A stretch of 64,000 bases of DNA from Ureibacillus thermosphaericus (GTDB lineage: Bacteria > Bacillota > Bacilli > Bacillales_A > Planococcaceae). Shown here piece by piece: positions 8,445 to 17,209 of this stretch. Under the pieces are notes generated by a model that was given only the letters and a program-made list of their open reading frames with translations, ran no database searches and was not told the DNA's origin. Each line of letters starts with the position of its first letter. Within the stretch, counting starts at the first letter, position 1. The stretch spans positions 1 to 64,000 of the forward strand of contig NZ_JAAXPW010000002.1 in the NCBI RefSeq assembly GCF_012396605.1, written 5' to 3'. The position numbers and the translations under genes were made by a program.

Positions 8445-9232
8445 TGACGATTTTAGATATGATAATTGAACATAAAAAAGCGATTCTTCCAAAATTGAAA
8501 GAATCAAAGCCCCAATGGGACATTCCTTTAAAAAAACGGCCATCATTGTACGATGCATTACGAAAATCTGACACTCTTCAAATTATTGCAGAAATGAAGC
8601 GAGCCTCCCCTTCTAAAGGCATCATAAATGAGAACGCCGACCCAGTAAAACAAGCAAAACGATATGCACAAGCTGGTGCAGCATGCATCTCTGTTTTAAC
8701 GGAAGAAAAGTTTTTCAAAGGATCTTTTGAAGACTTGGCCAGCATTGCAAATCATGTGGATACTCCAATTTTAAATAAAGATTTCATCATCGATAAAGCT
8801 CAAATCGATTATGCACTTCATGCTGGTGCATCGGTCATTCTTCTGATCGTCGCTGCATTAGATGATGAAACATTATCAGAATTGTATGAGTACGCAATCA
8901 GTTTAGGATTGGAGGTACTTGTTGAAGTACACAGCGAGGAAGAACTGAAACGAGCCCTTTGCCTTCATCCAAAATTGATTGGCGTCAATAACAGAGATTT
9001 AAAAACATTCCAAGTAGACTTGGCTCAAACTGAAAAGTTGTCAGAAACAATCAATCGAATTGATGACATTGCCTTTATTAGTGAAAGCGGCATTTTTGAA
9101 ACAGTGGATGCCGAACGTGTTGCTAAAGCGGGAGCTCGTGGAATTCTTGTCGGCGAATCGTTGATGAGAAGCGGCAATGTGGAAGAGACATTAAAATCTT
9201 TCCAAATAAAACTTCCTCCCTTAAGGATGTAG
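8444..9232 (+). CDS. trpC: Indole-3-glycerol phosphate synthase
   Basis: Closes the pyrrole ring to form indole-3-glycerol phosphate. It is a TIM barrel of 262 residues with the motif IAEMKRASPSKG near residue 50 (catalytic Lys), LNKDFIIDKAQID near 110, GVNNRDLKTFQVD near 180 and the C-terminal phosphate site GILVGESLMRSG. It starts on the ATG that overlaps the trpD stop codon, so translation is coupled. The next gene follows after 4 bases. As usual in Bacillales it is a separate protein, not a TrpC-TrpF fusion. Confidence 0.95.
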   Translation: MTILDMIIEHKKAILPKLKESKPQWDIPLKKRPSLYDALRKSDTLQIIAEMKRASPSKGIINENADPVKQAKRYAQAGAACISVLTEEKFFKGSFEDLASIANHVDTPILNKDFIIDKAQIDYALHAGASVILLIVAALDDETLSELYEYAISLGLEVLVEVHSEEELKRALCLHPKLIGVNNRDLKTFQVDLAQTEKLSETINRIDDIAFISESGIFETVDAERVAKAGARGILVGESLMRSGNVEETLKSFQIKLPPLRM

Positions 9233-9236
9233 AGCG

Positions 9237-9848
9237 ATGACAAAAGTGAAAATTTGCGGATTAAAAGAAAAAGTTCACGTGCATTGTGCAGTTGCTGCAG
9301 GAGCGAATTTTTTAGGCTTTGTGTTTGCGCCAAGCAAAAGACAAATTTCCATCAGAAAGGCCTGTGAACTTTCACAAATAGTACCGAAACATGTGAAAAA
9401 AGTTGGTGTATTTGTCAATCCGACAGAAGATGAAGTGAAAGAAGCTTTTGAAAAAGTACCACTCGATTTCATTCAATATCATGGCAATGAAGAACCAACT
9501 TTTATCGAAAAACTAGGACTCCCTTCTATCAAAGCTTTTTCCATCCGCGAGCTTAGCGATGTTGAAAAAGCTAGCAAGTACAACGTAGATTACTATTTAT
9601 TCGATGCTCCCGGAACAGATTTCGCTGGCGGGAGTGGTAAAGCATTTGATTGGTCTTTACTTGATCAACTTTCCATCCCTAAAGAGAAAGTAATACTTGC
9701 AGGAGGACTGAATGCTTTGAACGTGCAGCAGGCGATTGCAGCGGTACACCCTTTCGCTGTAGATGTTTCAAGCGGCGTTGAGCAAGATGGAAAGAAAAAT
9801 TGTGAACTGATTCAATCATTCATCCAAGCAGCAACAACTTTACAATAA
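9237..9848 (+). CDS. trpF: Phosphoribosylanthranilate isomerase
   Basis: Isomerises N-(5-phosphoribosyl)anthranilate to the deoxyribulose form used by TrpC. Motifs are VKICGLKEK at the N-terminus (catalytic Cys), [12 protein letters not shown] near residue 30, [10 protein letters not shown] near 80, DYYLFDAPG near 120 (catalytic Asp) and [14 protein letters not shown] near the C-terminus. The length is 203 residues, normal for the family. It sits 4 bases after trpC and 22 before the first trpB. Confidence 0.94.
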   Translation: MTKVKICGLKEKVHVHCAVAAGANFLGFVFAPSKRQISIRKACELSQIVPKHVKKVGVFVNPTEDEVKEAFEKVPLDFIQYHGNEEPTFIEKLGLPSIKAFSIRELSDVEKASKYNVDYYLFDAPGTDFAGGSGKAFDWSLLDQLSIPKEKVILAGGLNALNVQQAIAAVHPFAVDVSSGVEQDGKKNCELIQSFIQAATTLQ

Positions 9849-9870
9849 ACGGTTAAAGGAGCTAAATGAC

Positions 9871-11058
9871 ATGACGAAAGTAAAAGGCAAGTTCGGTCGT
9901 TTTGGCGGTCAATTTGTTCCGGAAACATTAATGACAGCCTTACTGGAACTTGAAGAAGCTTATGAACAATATAAACATGATGAGTCTTTCCAACAGGAAC
10001 TTCACTACTATTTAAAAAATTACGTTGGCAGAGAAACGCCCCTTTACTTTGCAGAACGACTTACTGAGCATTGTGGCGGCGCAAAAATTTATTTAAAACG
10101 AGAAGATTTAAATCACACAGGAGCCCACAAAATTAACAACGCTCTTGGCCAGGCATTGCTTGCAAAACGGATGGGCAAAACAAAAATTGTTGCCGAAACA
10201 GGAGCTGGTCAACATGGTGTCGCAACTGCAACTGCCTGCGCCCTACTCAACATGGAATGCATCGTCTTCATGGGAGCAGAAGATGTAAAGCGTCAAGCAT
10301 TGAACGTATTCCGCATGGAACTTTTAGGTACAAAAGTGGTGGCTGTCGATAAAGGCTCAAGAACATTAAAAGATGCGGTCAACGAAGCGTTGCGTTACTG
10401 GGCGACAAATGTAGAAACAACCCATTACATTTTAGGCTCTGCCATGGGGCCACACCCCTTCCCTACAATTGTCCGCGACTTCCAACGGGTCATTGGCGAT
10501 GAAACGAAAAAACAAATTATCGGAAAGGAAAACCGACTGCCTGATGCTGTTGTTGCTTGCATCGGAGGTGGCAGCAACTCCATTGGTATGTTCTATCCTT
10601 TCGTTGAAAATCAAGAGGTTGCTCTATACGGTGTGGAAGCTGCCGGAAAAGGCTTTGAAACCGGAAAACATGCAGCTGCTATTAACGGTGGAAAAACGGG
10701 TGTATTGCATGGCGCTTATATGTACTTATTGCAAGATGATGACGGATTTGTACAAGAAGCTCACTCCATTTCCGCAGGGCTTGACTATCCGGGAGTCGGC
10801 CCAGAACATTGCTATTTGTATGAAACTGGCCGCGCCCAATATGTCATGGCAACTGATGAAGAAGCGCTTGCGGCGGTTAAACTTCTTTGCCAAACAGAAG
10901 GGATTCTCCCTGCTTTAGAGAGCGCCCATGCCGTTTATTATGCTACTGAACTTGCAAAAACAATGAACCAAGATCAGATTATTGTCGTTTGTTTATCCGG
11001 CCGTGGAGATAAAGACGTTCATACAATTTTTGATGCCCTTGGAGGTGACTTATCATGA
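9871..11058 (+). CDS. trpB: Tryptophan synthase beta chain (first copy)
   Basis: PLP subunit that condenses indole with serine. The PLP lysine is in HTGAHKINN near residue 87, and the motifs [38 protein letters not shown] and [17 protein letters not shown] are all typical of the canonical TrpB1 type, including the segment [17 protein letters not shown] that is part of the COMM domain-facing region. Length 395 residues. The stop overlaps the trpA start by 4 bases (ATGA), the usual coupling that makes alpha and beta chains in equal amounts. This copy is therefore the likely partner of TrpA. Confidence 0.95.
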   Translation: MTKVKGKFGRFGGQFVPETLMTALLELEEAYEQYKHDESFQQELHYYLKNYVGRETPLYFAERLTEHCGGAKIYLKREDLNHTGAHKINNALGQALLAKRMGKTKIVAETGAGQHGVATATACALLNMECIVFMGAEDVKRQALNVFRMELLGTKVVAVDKGSRTLKDAVNEALRYWATNVETTHYILGSAMGPHPFPTIVRDFQRVIGDETKKQIIGKENRLPDAVVACIGGGSNSIGMFYPFVENQEVALYGVEAAGKGFETGKHAAAINGGKTGVLHGAYMYLLQDDDGFVQEAHSISAGLDYPGVGPEHCYLYETGRAQYVMATDEEALAAVKLLCQTEGILPALESAHAVYYATELAKTMNQDQIIVVCLSGRGDKDVHTIFDALGGDLS

Positions 11059-11834
11059 GCCAATTAACTGAAGCAATTGTAGAAGCAACTCGCCTAGGCC
11101 ATAAAGCTTTTATTCCTTACATAATGGCTGGCGATGGCGGGCTTGATACGTTGAAACCGACGATTTTGAAATTGCAACAACTAGGAGTCACTGCGATTGA
11201 AGTGGGCATCCCCTTCACCGACCCTGTAGCGGATGGACCGACGATTGAAGAGGCTGCTGTAAGAGCATTAGCAAAGGGCACAACATTACGAAAAGTACTT
11301 GAAACTCTTGCCTCTTTCGCAGATGAAATTACCGTTCCATTAGTGGCAATGACCTATTTAAACCCGATTTTAGCCTACGGAATCGATGCATTTGCAAAAG
11401 ATGCTTATGAGGCAGGCATTCGCGGCGTCATTATTCCAGATATGCCACTAGAAGAAAGTACTATCGTTCACCCTTCACTTAAGGCATATGGCGTTGACTT
11501 AGTTCAGCTTGTTTCATTGACAAGTACGCCAGAGCGAATTGAAAAGCTTACAAAAGCAAGCGAAGGATTTATTTATGCGGTGACAGTTAATGGAATCACT
11601 GGTGCTCGCTCCACTTTCGAAGGCGACTTAGAAAGCCACTTTAAAAAAATTCAAAGCTATACAGATACGCCTGTTTTAGCAGGGTTCGGCATTTCCACCC
11701 CTGAACAGGTTAAACAATTCGGCACCTTTACAAGCGGTGTTATTGTCGGCAGTAAAATCGTTGACAGTTTAGCAAAAGATGATTGGGATACAATTGAAAG
11801 TCTTGTGAAAGCTTCGAAGGTACAGATTTTGTGA
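11055..11834 (+). CDS. trpA: Tryptophan synthase alpha chain
   Basis: Cleaves indole-3-glycerol phosphate to indole and glyceraldehyde 3-phosphate and channels indole to TrpB. It is a 259-residue TIM barrel with the catalytic Glu in [20 protein letters not shown] (Glu near residue 47, Asp near 58), [12 protein letters not shown] near 120, [15 protein letters not shown] near 170 and the phosphate loop [12 protein letters not shown] near 210. The N-terminal [11 protein letters not shown] has GDG where GDP is common in other TrpA proteins. Starts inside the end of trpB. A 55-base gap separates it from the second trpB. Confidence 0.94.
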   Translation: MSQLTEAIVEATRLGHKAFIPYIMAGDGGLDTLKPTILKLQQLGVTAIEVGIPFTDPVADGPTIEEAAVRALAKGTTLRKVLETLASFADEITVPLVAMTYLNPILAYGIDAFAKDAYEAGIRGVIIPDMPLEESTIVHPSLKAYGVDLVQLVSLTSTPERIEKLTKASEGFIYAVTVNGITGARSTFEGDLESHFKKIQSYTDTPVLAGFGISTPEQVKQFGTFTSGVIVGSKIVDSLAKDDWDTIESLVKASKVQIL

Positions 11835-11889
11835 ACATATTGACTGTTTTTGTGACAAAATCAACACTTTGAAAAAGGAGTTGTAAATC

Positions 11890-13053
11890 TTGAGCAAAAC
11901 TTTAATTAAAAATGGTTACTATGGAGATTTTGGTGGCAGCTTTGTTCCAGATGAGGTACAAAAAGTGCTCGACCGAATTGCAGAAGAATTTGCGAAAGTT
12001 AAAGACGACCTAACTTTCAATGAAGAACTAAACTATTACTTAAAAGAATATGCTGGCCGTGAAACTCCCCTTTACTTTGCTAAAAACTTAACGGAAAAAT
12101 TGGGCGGAGCGAAAATTTATTTAAAGCGGGAAGATTTGAACCATACAGGATCCCATAAATTGAACAACGTGTTAGGTCAAATATTGCTTGCTAAACGCAT
12201 GGGGGCAAAAAGAATTATTGCAGAAACGGGAGCTGGACAACACGGAGTTGCCACTGCGACAGCTGCTGCGATGTTCGGAATGGAATGCACGATTTACATG
12301 GGCGCAAAGGACACGAAACGCCAAGCTTTAAATGTGTTCCGCATGGAGCTTCTCGGTGCTCAAGTAGTAGCGGTGGATAAAGGAAACGGCTTATTAAAAG
12401 AAGCGGTAGATGAAGCCTTCCTTGATTTAGTTAATAACTATGAAAATACTTTCTATTTGCTAGGCTCTGCTGTAGGCCCTACTCCATATCCTGAAATTGT
12501 GGAACATTTCCAATCAGTGATTAGCCGTGAAAGCCGCGCTCAACATTTAGAAAGAGAAGGCAAACTTCCAACAGCTATTATCGCTGCTGTCGGTGGGGGC
12601 AGCAATGCAGCTGGTGCTTTCTCCCATTATATTAATGATGAAAATGTGCGCTTAATCGGTGTGGAACCTGCAGGCGCTGCAACCCTTACGAAAGGTTCTC
12701 CCGGCATCCTTCACGGCTTTAAAAGCTATGTCCTTCAAGATGAAGAAGGCAACTTGCTCGATACAAATTCCATCGCTGCCGGTTTAGATTATCAAGGGGT
12801 TGGCCCACTACACGCCTACTTGCATGAAACAGGCCGCGGCGAGTATGTTGCGGTCACAAACGAAGAAGTATTAGAAGCATTCCAAACGTTATCCAAAACA
12901 GAAGGTATTATTCCAGCTCTTGAAAGCTCTCACGCCGTTGCCTATGCTCTGAAATTGGCACCTACTTTATCACCTGAAGATAGCATTATCGTTAATATTT
13001 CTGGCCGTGGTGATAAAGATGTACAACAAGTATTTGAATTGCTGAAAAAATAA
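11890..13053 (+). CDS. Second tryptophan synthase beta-like protein, divergent paralogue of trpB
   Basis: A full-length 387-residue TrpB-like PLP protein with the lysine motif HTGSHKLNN near residue 86, [27 protein letters not shown] and the C-terminal SGRGDKD. It is roughly half identical to the first TrpB by eye. Between residues 265 and 285 the canonical block is replaced by a shorter [19 protein letters not shown]. It is still of the short TrpB1 size, not the longer TrpB2 type. It has its own ribosome site (AAAAAGGAG) and ends at a terminator, so it belongs to the trp transcription unit. It may act on free indole or on another substrate; this is inference. Confidence 0.85.
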   Translation: MSKTLIKNGYYGDFGGSFVPDEVQKVLDRIAEEFAKVKDDLTFNEELNYYLKEYAGRETPLYFAKNLTEKLGGAKIYLKREDLNHTGSHKLNNVLGQILLAKRMGAKRIIAETGAGQHGVATATAAAMFGMECTIYMGAKDTKRQALNVFRMELLGAQVVAVDKGNGLLKEAVDEAFLDLVNNYENTFYLLGSAVGPTPYPEIVEHFQSVISRESRAQHLEREGKLPTAIIAAVGGGSNAAGAFSHYINDENVRLIGVEPAGAATLTKGSPGILHGFKSYVLQDEEGNLLDTNSIAAGLDYQGVGPLHAYLHETGRGEYVAVTNEEVLEAFQTLSKTEGIIPALESSHAVAYALKLAPTLSPEDSIIVNISGRGDKDVQQVFELLKK

Positions 13054-13084
13054 GGGGATGTTCGAATTCGAACTCCCCTTTTCT
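13052..13084 (+). terminator. Rho-independent terminator of the trp operon
   Basis: AGGGG...TTCGAATTCGAA...CCCCT inverted repeat starting at the stop codon of the second trpB, followed by TTTT. Confidence 0.8.
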
Positions 13085-13181
13085 TATGCAATTTTTTCGT
13101 TAAGAAAAGTCGCAAAGTTTCGGAACTTCTAACTGTCCTTTTTCTTTTCGTATCATATATAAATAAAATCCCTTTTACGTG

Positions 13182-14135
13182 TTATAGTGTCGTTTTGCTT
13201 TTAATGCCCCCACCGATTTTATCAAGCATATCGATTGTCATTGTCGTTAAATCATAAGCTGCCTTGAATCCCCAGTCAGCTATCGCTCTGGAAGAATCGA
13301 TGGAATTTGGCCAACTTTCCGCAATACTTTGCCGCACCGGATCGACGTCATATTTAATTTCAAAATGAGGAATATGTTTTTTGATTTCCGCTGCAATCTC
13401 TGATGGATCAAAGCTCATTGCGGAGATATTATAGGCATTGCGAACAGTTAGTTTGGCAGGATCTGCTTCCATTAAATCCACAATCGCATTCAATGCATCA
13501 GGCATATACATCATATCCATATATGTTCCTTCTGCAATATAAGAAGTATAACTTCCCTCATTTACCGCTTTATGATAAATTTCCACCGCATAATCCGTCG
13601 TTCCTCCTCCAGGTGGTGTTCCTGGTGAAATTAAACCTGGGAATCGAAGACCTCTTACATCAACACCGTAGCGTAAGTGATAATAATCGCATAGCAATTC
13701 TCCTGCTACTTTATTCACGCCATACATGGTCGTCGGCCGTTGCAATGTTTCTTGTGGTGTATCGATTTTCGGAGTAGTTGGTCCAAAGACTGCAATAGAA
13801 CTCGGATTAAACAATTGCATGTTTAATTCTTTTGAAACCTCTAACGCATTTAATAAACCGCCCATATTTAATTCCCATGCAAGGATTGGTTTAATTTCTG
13901 CCGTTGCGGAAAGCAATGCTGCCAAATGAATCATCGTATCTGCATTAAATCTTTTCGCCACTTCGTACATTTTTAATGCATCGAGCACATCCAACACTTC
14001 AAAGGGACCGTCATGATTTTTGTCTTCTCGAATATCCGTTGCTAGTACATTATCTTTTCCGTATTCAAATCTGAGTTTTCTCACCAATTCCGAACCAATC
14101 TGTCCAAGCGCACCTGTTACAAGAATTCTTTTCAT
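13182..14135 (-). CDS. tdh: L-threonine 3-dehydrogenase, short-chain (NAD-dependent epimerase/dehydratase) type
   Basis: Oxidises threonine to 2-amino-3-ketobutyrate, the substrate of the Kbl enzyme encoded at 41249-42436. The Rossmann motif GALGQIGSELV is at residues 8-18, DIREDK near residue 38 binds the adenosine ribose, and the catalytic pair appears as SSIAVFGP and YGVNKVAGE near residues 110-145. The block PGTPPGGGTTDYAVEIYHKA is typical of the short-chain threonine dehydrogenases found in Bacteroidetes, archaea and some Firmicutes. The ATG at 14135 follows GAGGAGGGGC; the longer frame to 14195 lacks a ribosome site. 317 residues. Confidence 0.88.
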   Translation of the reverse strand: MKRILVTGALGQIGSELVRKLRFEYGKDNVLATDIREDKNHDGPFEVLDVLDALKMYEVAKRFNADTMIHLAALLSATAEIKPILAWELNMGGLLNALEVSKELNMQLFNPSSIAVFGPTTPKIDTPQETLQRPTTMYGVNKVAGELLCDYYHLRYGVDVRGLRFPGLISPGTPPGGGTTDYAVEIYHKAVNEGSYTSYIAEGTYMDMMYMPDALNAIVDLMEADPAKLTVRNAYNISAMSFDPSEIAAEIKKHIPHFEIKYDVDPVRQSIAESWPNSIDSSRAIADWGFKAAYDLTTMTIDMLDKIGGGIKSKTTL

Positions 14136-14278
14136 CTTGCCCCTCCTCTGATGAATTACAGGCTTAAAAGCGACATTCTCACGATTCGCGAACAATATAA
14201 ATTATGTTGTAAACTATTTATATGCCAGTGCTTTTTGTTGGGCTATTCTTTTGACTAGAGGAAGGGATTTTTCTATTT

Positions 14279-14596
14279 TTATTCCATAATCGTAATGCCA
14301 TAGATCGATTCAAAGGAGAAGGTGCGGCCATCTTCGAATGTACAGCCATGTTCAGCATGGAGCTTGGCAATCTTCCCTGTCGCTTTGAAGATGCGCCCCT
14401 TGTGCCAAATTTTTAATTCGACTTCATAGCGATTGGTGAAGGCAATGAGCAGCTGTTCGTTTAAATCTTGCAATGCCCCTTCATCAAGAGTTGGTTTTTC
14501 TTCATATTTATCTTTTTCTCTCCATTCCCGGAGTACTTTCACATGTTCCGGAAGCATCATGGCATTCCATTTAATATTTCCACGATCTCGAATCAC
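14279..14596 (-). CDS. YolD-like family protein
   Basis: Small protein of 105 residues. The N-terminal VIRDRGNIKWNAMMLPEHV is the signature of the YolD-like family, whose genes usually lie next to Y-family polymerases of the UvrX/YqjW type, as here. The family has an OB/SH3-like C-terminal part (GRIFKATGKIAKLHAEHGCT). The start is taken as GTG at 14596 because AAAGGGGTG precedes it; an ATG at 14623 would add MECKRGEK. It is expected to form part of an SOS-inducible repair unit with the upstream gene, which ends 196 bases earlier. Its biochemical role is unknown. Confidence 0.8.
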   Translation of the reverse strand: MIRDRGNIKWNAMMLPEHVKVLREWREKDKYEEKPTLDEGALQDLNEQLLIAFTNRYEVELKIWHKGRIFKATGKIAKLHAEHGCTFEDGRTFSFESIYGITIME

Positions 14597-14792
14597 TTTC
14601 TCACCCCTTTTACACTCCATTTGTTGCAGATCGTTGGAGGTGTGTTTGGGCATAGCAAGTTTCTTCCTTTTGTCTTCGTTCGAAGAGATAATCCGCCTCT
14701 TGCTAGGGAACATACCTCTACTATTTCTTATATTCGCCGAGGAGTTAATGCGCCGTCTTCTCAGACATACACACAACAAGCCGTGTCCTCCT

Positions 14793-16091
14793 CTATTTCT
14801 TATGTCCGCCAAGAAGTTGGGCTCTCTCAAGGGCCGTTCCTGCTTCTGTATAAGAAACCGCACGAAGCACAGCAGTCGACCCTATTTTAGAGCGCAAAGC
14901 ATCCATTACCGCGCCAAGTTTTCGCCTTTTCCATTTTTGCTGGTCAAAAAAACTTAATTGCATGGAGCGTTCCGTTTCGAGTTTAGAGAGACTGATAGCA
15001 AGTTGTCTTACAGGGCGTTCGGCATAAAACTCATCAAGCAATTCTTTGCATACTTCATAAATTTTCATCGTATCATTCGTCGGTTCATCGATTGTTCGGG
15101 AGCGATAAAATCCTCCTCCAAAGGCATCTTTGCTGTAATTCACACCAAGAGAAACCGTTCTTCCTACTTGATACGCTTCCCTTGCTCGCCGCGCCACATC
15201 TTCACACATTTCTAAAATGACGGTAAGAATTTCGCTGCGTGTGCGATAATCCCGCATAAGCACTTGCCCTTTGCCGAAGCTAATTTGCCCTTCTGCAAGT
15301 GGCGCACCAAGAGGGGATAAGTCAATTCCCCAAGCGTGATAGTACAATTGATTTCCTAAAATACCGAAGCGCTTTTCCAGCAGTTGTAAATCGGTTTGCG
15401 CTAAATCTCCTACTTTGAAAATGCCCATATTATTTAACGTGCGTTCCGTACGGCGACCAATTCCCCACATTTCAGAAAGGGGCGCCACAGGCCATAATTT
15501 TTTCGGAACATCTTCATACGTCCATTGAGCAAATTCTGTTTTCTTCGCCTCTAAATCAAGAGCTAGTTTTGCCATGAGCATATTCGGCCCCATCCCTACC
15601 GCACTCGGAATTTGGAACTGGCTATATATTCTTTCTTGAATGTATTTGGCAGTTTTTTCAGGCGGCCCCCAAAGTTTTTCCGTGCCTGTTAAATCAACAA
15701 AACTTTCATCAATGCTATATACATGAATCGCTTCTTTCGGTACGAATTGATTGATTAAATTCGTAATCTCCATCGACATTTGCACGAAAAATTCCATTTT
15801 CGGTTCGAACAATTTAATGTCTGGATGTTTGGGTATTTCATAAAGCCTGGAGCCTGTTTTGATGCCAAATCGTTTCTTCATCGGTGGTGATGCAGCAAGC
15901 ACGATACTGCCCTTTTGCTCAAAATTGCCCACCACCGCTATCGGCACTTCCATTGGATTTAAATTGTGAAGCATCGCCATGCAGCTAGCATAAAAGCAAC
16001 GCATATCAATGCAAATGATCGAACGGTTTGGGAGATGTTGATATAATTCTTCTGGGCTAAAGTTCGTGTAGTTGAATGTATTTATGCGCAT
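14793..16091 (-). CDS. uvrX: Y-family DNA polymerase, UvrX/YqjW type
   Basis: Translesion polymerase of 432 residues. The catalytic palm motifs are IICIDMRCFYASC near residue 30 and YSIDESFVDLT near 125; WGIGRRTERTLNNMGIFKVG near 210 is the helix-hairpin-helix thumb. The C-terminal little-finger domain contains RDYRTRSEILTVILEM. Length and composition fit UvrX/YqjW rather than classical DinB. The ATG at 16091 has GGGAGGTGG upstream. The order uvrX then yolD matches B. subtilis yqjW-yqjX. LexA control is expected, but I did not find a clear SOS box. Confidence 0.88.
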   Translation of the reverse strand: MRINTFNYTNFSPEELYQHLPNRSIICIDMRCFYASCMAMLHNLNPMEVPIAVVGNFEQKGSIVLAASPPMKKRFGIKTGSRLYEIPKHPDIKLFEPKMEFFVQMSMEITNLINQFVPKEAIHVYSIDESFVDLTGTEKLWGPPEKTAKYIQERIYSQFQIPSAVGMGPNMLMAKLALDLEAKKTEFAQWTYEDVPKKLWPVAPLSEMWGIGRRTERTLNNMGIFKVGDLAQTDLQLLEKRFGILGNQLYYHAWGIDLSPLGAPLAEGQISFGKGQVLMRDYRTRSEILTVILEMCEDVARRAREAYQVGRTVSLGVNYSKDAFGGGFYRSRTIDEPTNDTMKIYEVCKELLDEFYAERPVRQLAISLSKLETERSMQLSFFDQQKWKRRKLGAVMDALRSKIGSTAVLRAVSYTEAGTALERAQLLGGHKK

Positions 16092-16203
16092 ACTTAACCA
16101 CCTCCCTATTTTATTATACAAAGGGAACATTTGTTCTATAACTCATTTTAAAACGAGACCATTGAGACGGCAAGTGAGATTATATGGAAATAGGAGGATA
16201 AGG

Positions 16204-17202
16204 TTGGGGATTGGATTGAGGATGTTACCTTCACAAGCGGACATGCTATTTAGACAAGTTGAGGGGTTATCTGCACAAGGGAACATTTTATCTGAACAAG
16301 TTGCCGCGCTATCTGAACAAGAGGACGTGTTATCCGAACAAGTTGCCGCGATATCCGAACAAGCGGACACCCTATTCGCACAAGTTGCCACGCTATCTGA
16401 ACAAGAGGACACCCTATTCGCACAAGTTGCCACGCTATCTGAACAAGCGGACACCCTATTCGCACAAGTTGCCACGCTATCTGAACAAGAGGACACCCTA
16501 TTCGCACAAGTTGCCACGCTATCTGAACAAGCGGACGTGTTATCCGAACAAGTTGCCGCGCTATCCGAACAAGCGGACGTGTTATCCGAACAAGTTGCCA
16601 CGCTATTCGAACAAGCGGACACCCTATTCGCACAAGTTGACGCGCTATCTGAACAAGAGGAGGTGTTATCCGAACAAGTTGCCACGCTATCTGAACAAGC
16701 GGACGTGTTATCCGAACAAGTTGCCGCGCTATCCGAACAAGCGGACGTGTTATCCGAACAAGTTGCCGCGCTATCTGAACAAGCGGACACCCTATTCGCA
16801 CAAGTTGACACGCTATCTGAACAAGCGGACGTGTTATCCGAACAAGTTGCCGCGCTATCTGAACAAGCGGACGTGTTATCCGAACAAGTTGCCGCGCTAT
16901 TCGAACAAGCGGACACCCTATTCGCACAAGTTGCCACGCTATCTGAACAAGCGGACGTGTTATCCGAACAAGTTGCCGCGCTATTCGAACAAGCGGACAC
17001 CCTATTCGCACAAGTTGCCACGCTATCTGAACAAGCGGACACCCTATTCGCACAAGTTGCCACGCTATCTGAACAAGTGGACGTGTTATCCGAACAAGTT
17101 GCCGCGCTATCTGAACAAGCGGACACCCTATTCGCACAAGTTGCCACGCTATCTGAACAAGAGGACACCCTATTCCTAAAGGCAGACAATCATACTAAGT
17201 GA
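16204..17202 (+). CDS. Putative heptad-repeat (coiled-coil) protein encoded by a 21-bp tandem repeat
   Basis: Open frame of 332 residues made almost entirely of seven-residue units such as EQVAALS, EQADVLS and EQADTLF. Val/Ala and Leu are spaced three and four apart, a canonical coiled-coil heptad. The start proposed is TTG at 16204, six bases after AGGAGG (16192-16197) and in frame with the repeats. The frame ends 8 bases before the terminal CRISPR repeat with the tail LKADNHTK. The reverse strand is also open (Cys every seventh residue), so openness alone is weak evidence. No homologue is recognised; no signal peptide. It may instead be a non-coding satellite. Confidence 0.4.
   Translation: MGIGLRMLPSQADMLFRQVEGLSAQGNILSEQVAALSEQEDVLSEQVAAISEQADTLFAQVATLSEQEDTLFAQVATLSEQADTLFAQVATLSEQEDTLFAQVATLSEQADVLSEQVAALSEQADVLSEQVATLFEQADTLFAQVDALSEQEEVLSEQVATLSEQADVLSEQVAALSEQADVLSEQVAALSEQADTLFAQVDTLSEQADVLSEQVAALSEQADVLSEQVAALFEQADTLFAQVATLSEQADVLSEQVAALFEQADTLFAQVATLSEQADTLFAQVATLSEQVDVLSEQVAALSEQADTLFAQVATLSEQEDTLFLKADNHTK
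16235..17180. repeat. 21-bp tandem repeat array, about 44 units
   Basis: Units of the form GAACAAGTTGCCGCGCTATC (plus one base) alternate with GAACAAGCGGACGTGTTATC-like units, giving a 42-bp higher-order period. Variation is limited to a few positions (GCG/ACG, GCGGAC/GAGGAC, TCTGAA/TCCGAA/TTCGCA), which points to recent expansion and gene-conversion-like homogenisation. The length is a multiple of 21 throughout, so reading frames stay open on several frames. Confidence 0.9.
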
Positions 17203-17209
17203 AATCATG

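Noticed and set aside
14433-14957. Plus-strand frames opposite yolD and uvrX
   Set aside because: Low-complexity Ser/Leu/Phe-rich shadows without start signals.
16143-17189. Minus-strand frames in the 21-bp satellite, one with Cys every seven residues
   Set aside because: No ribosome site precedes the starts; openness follows from the 21-bp period. The plus frame with AGGAGG and TTG is better supported.
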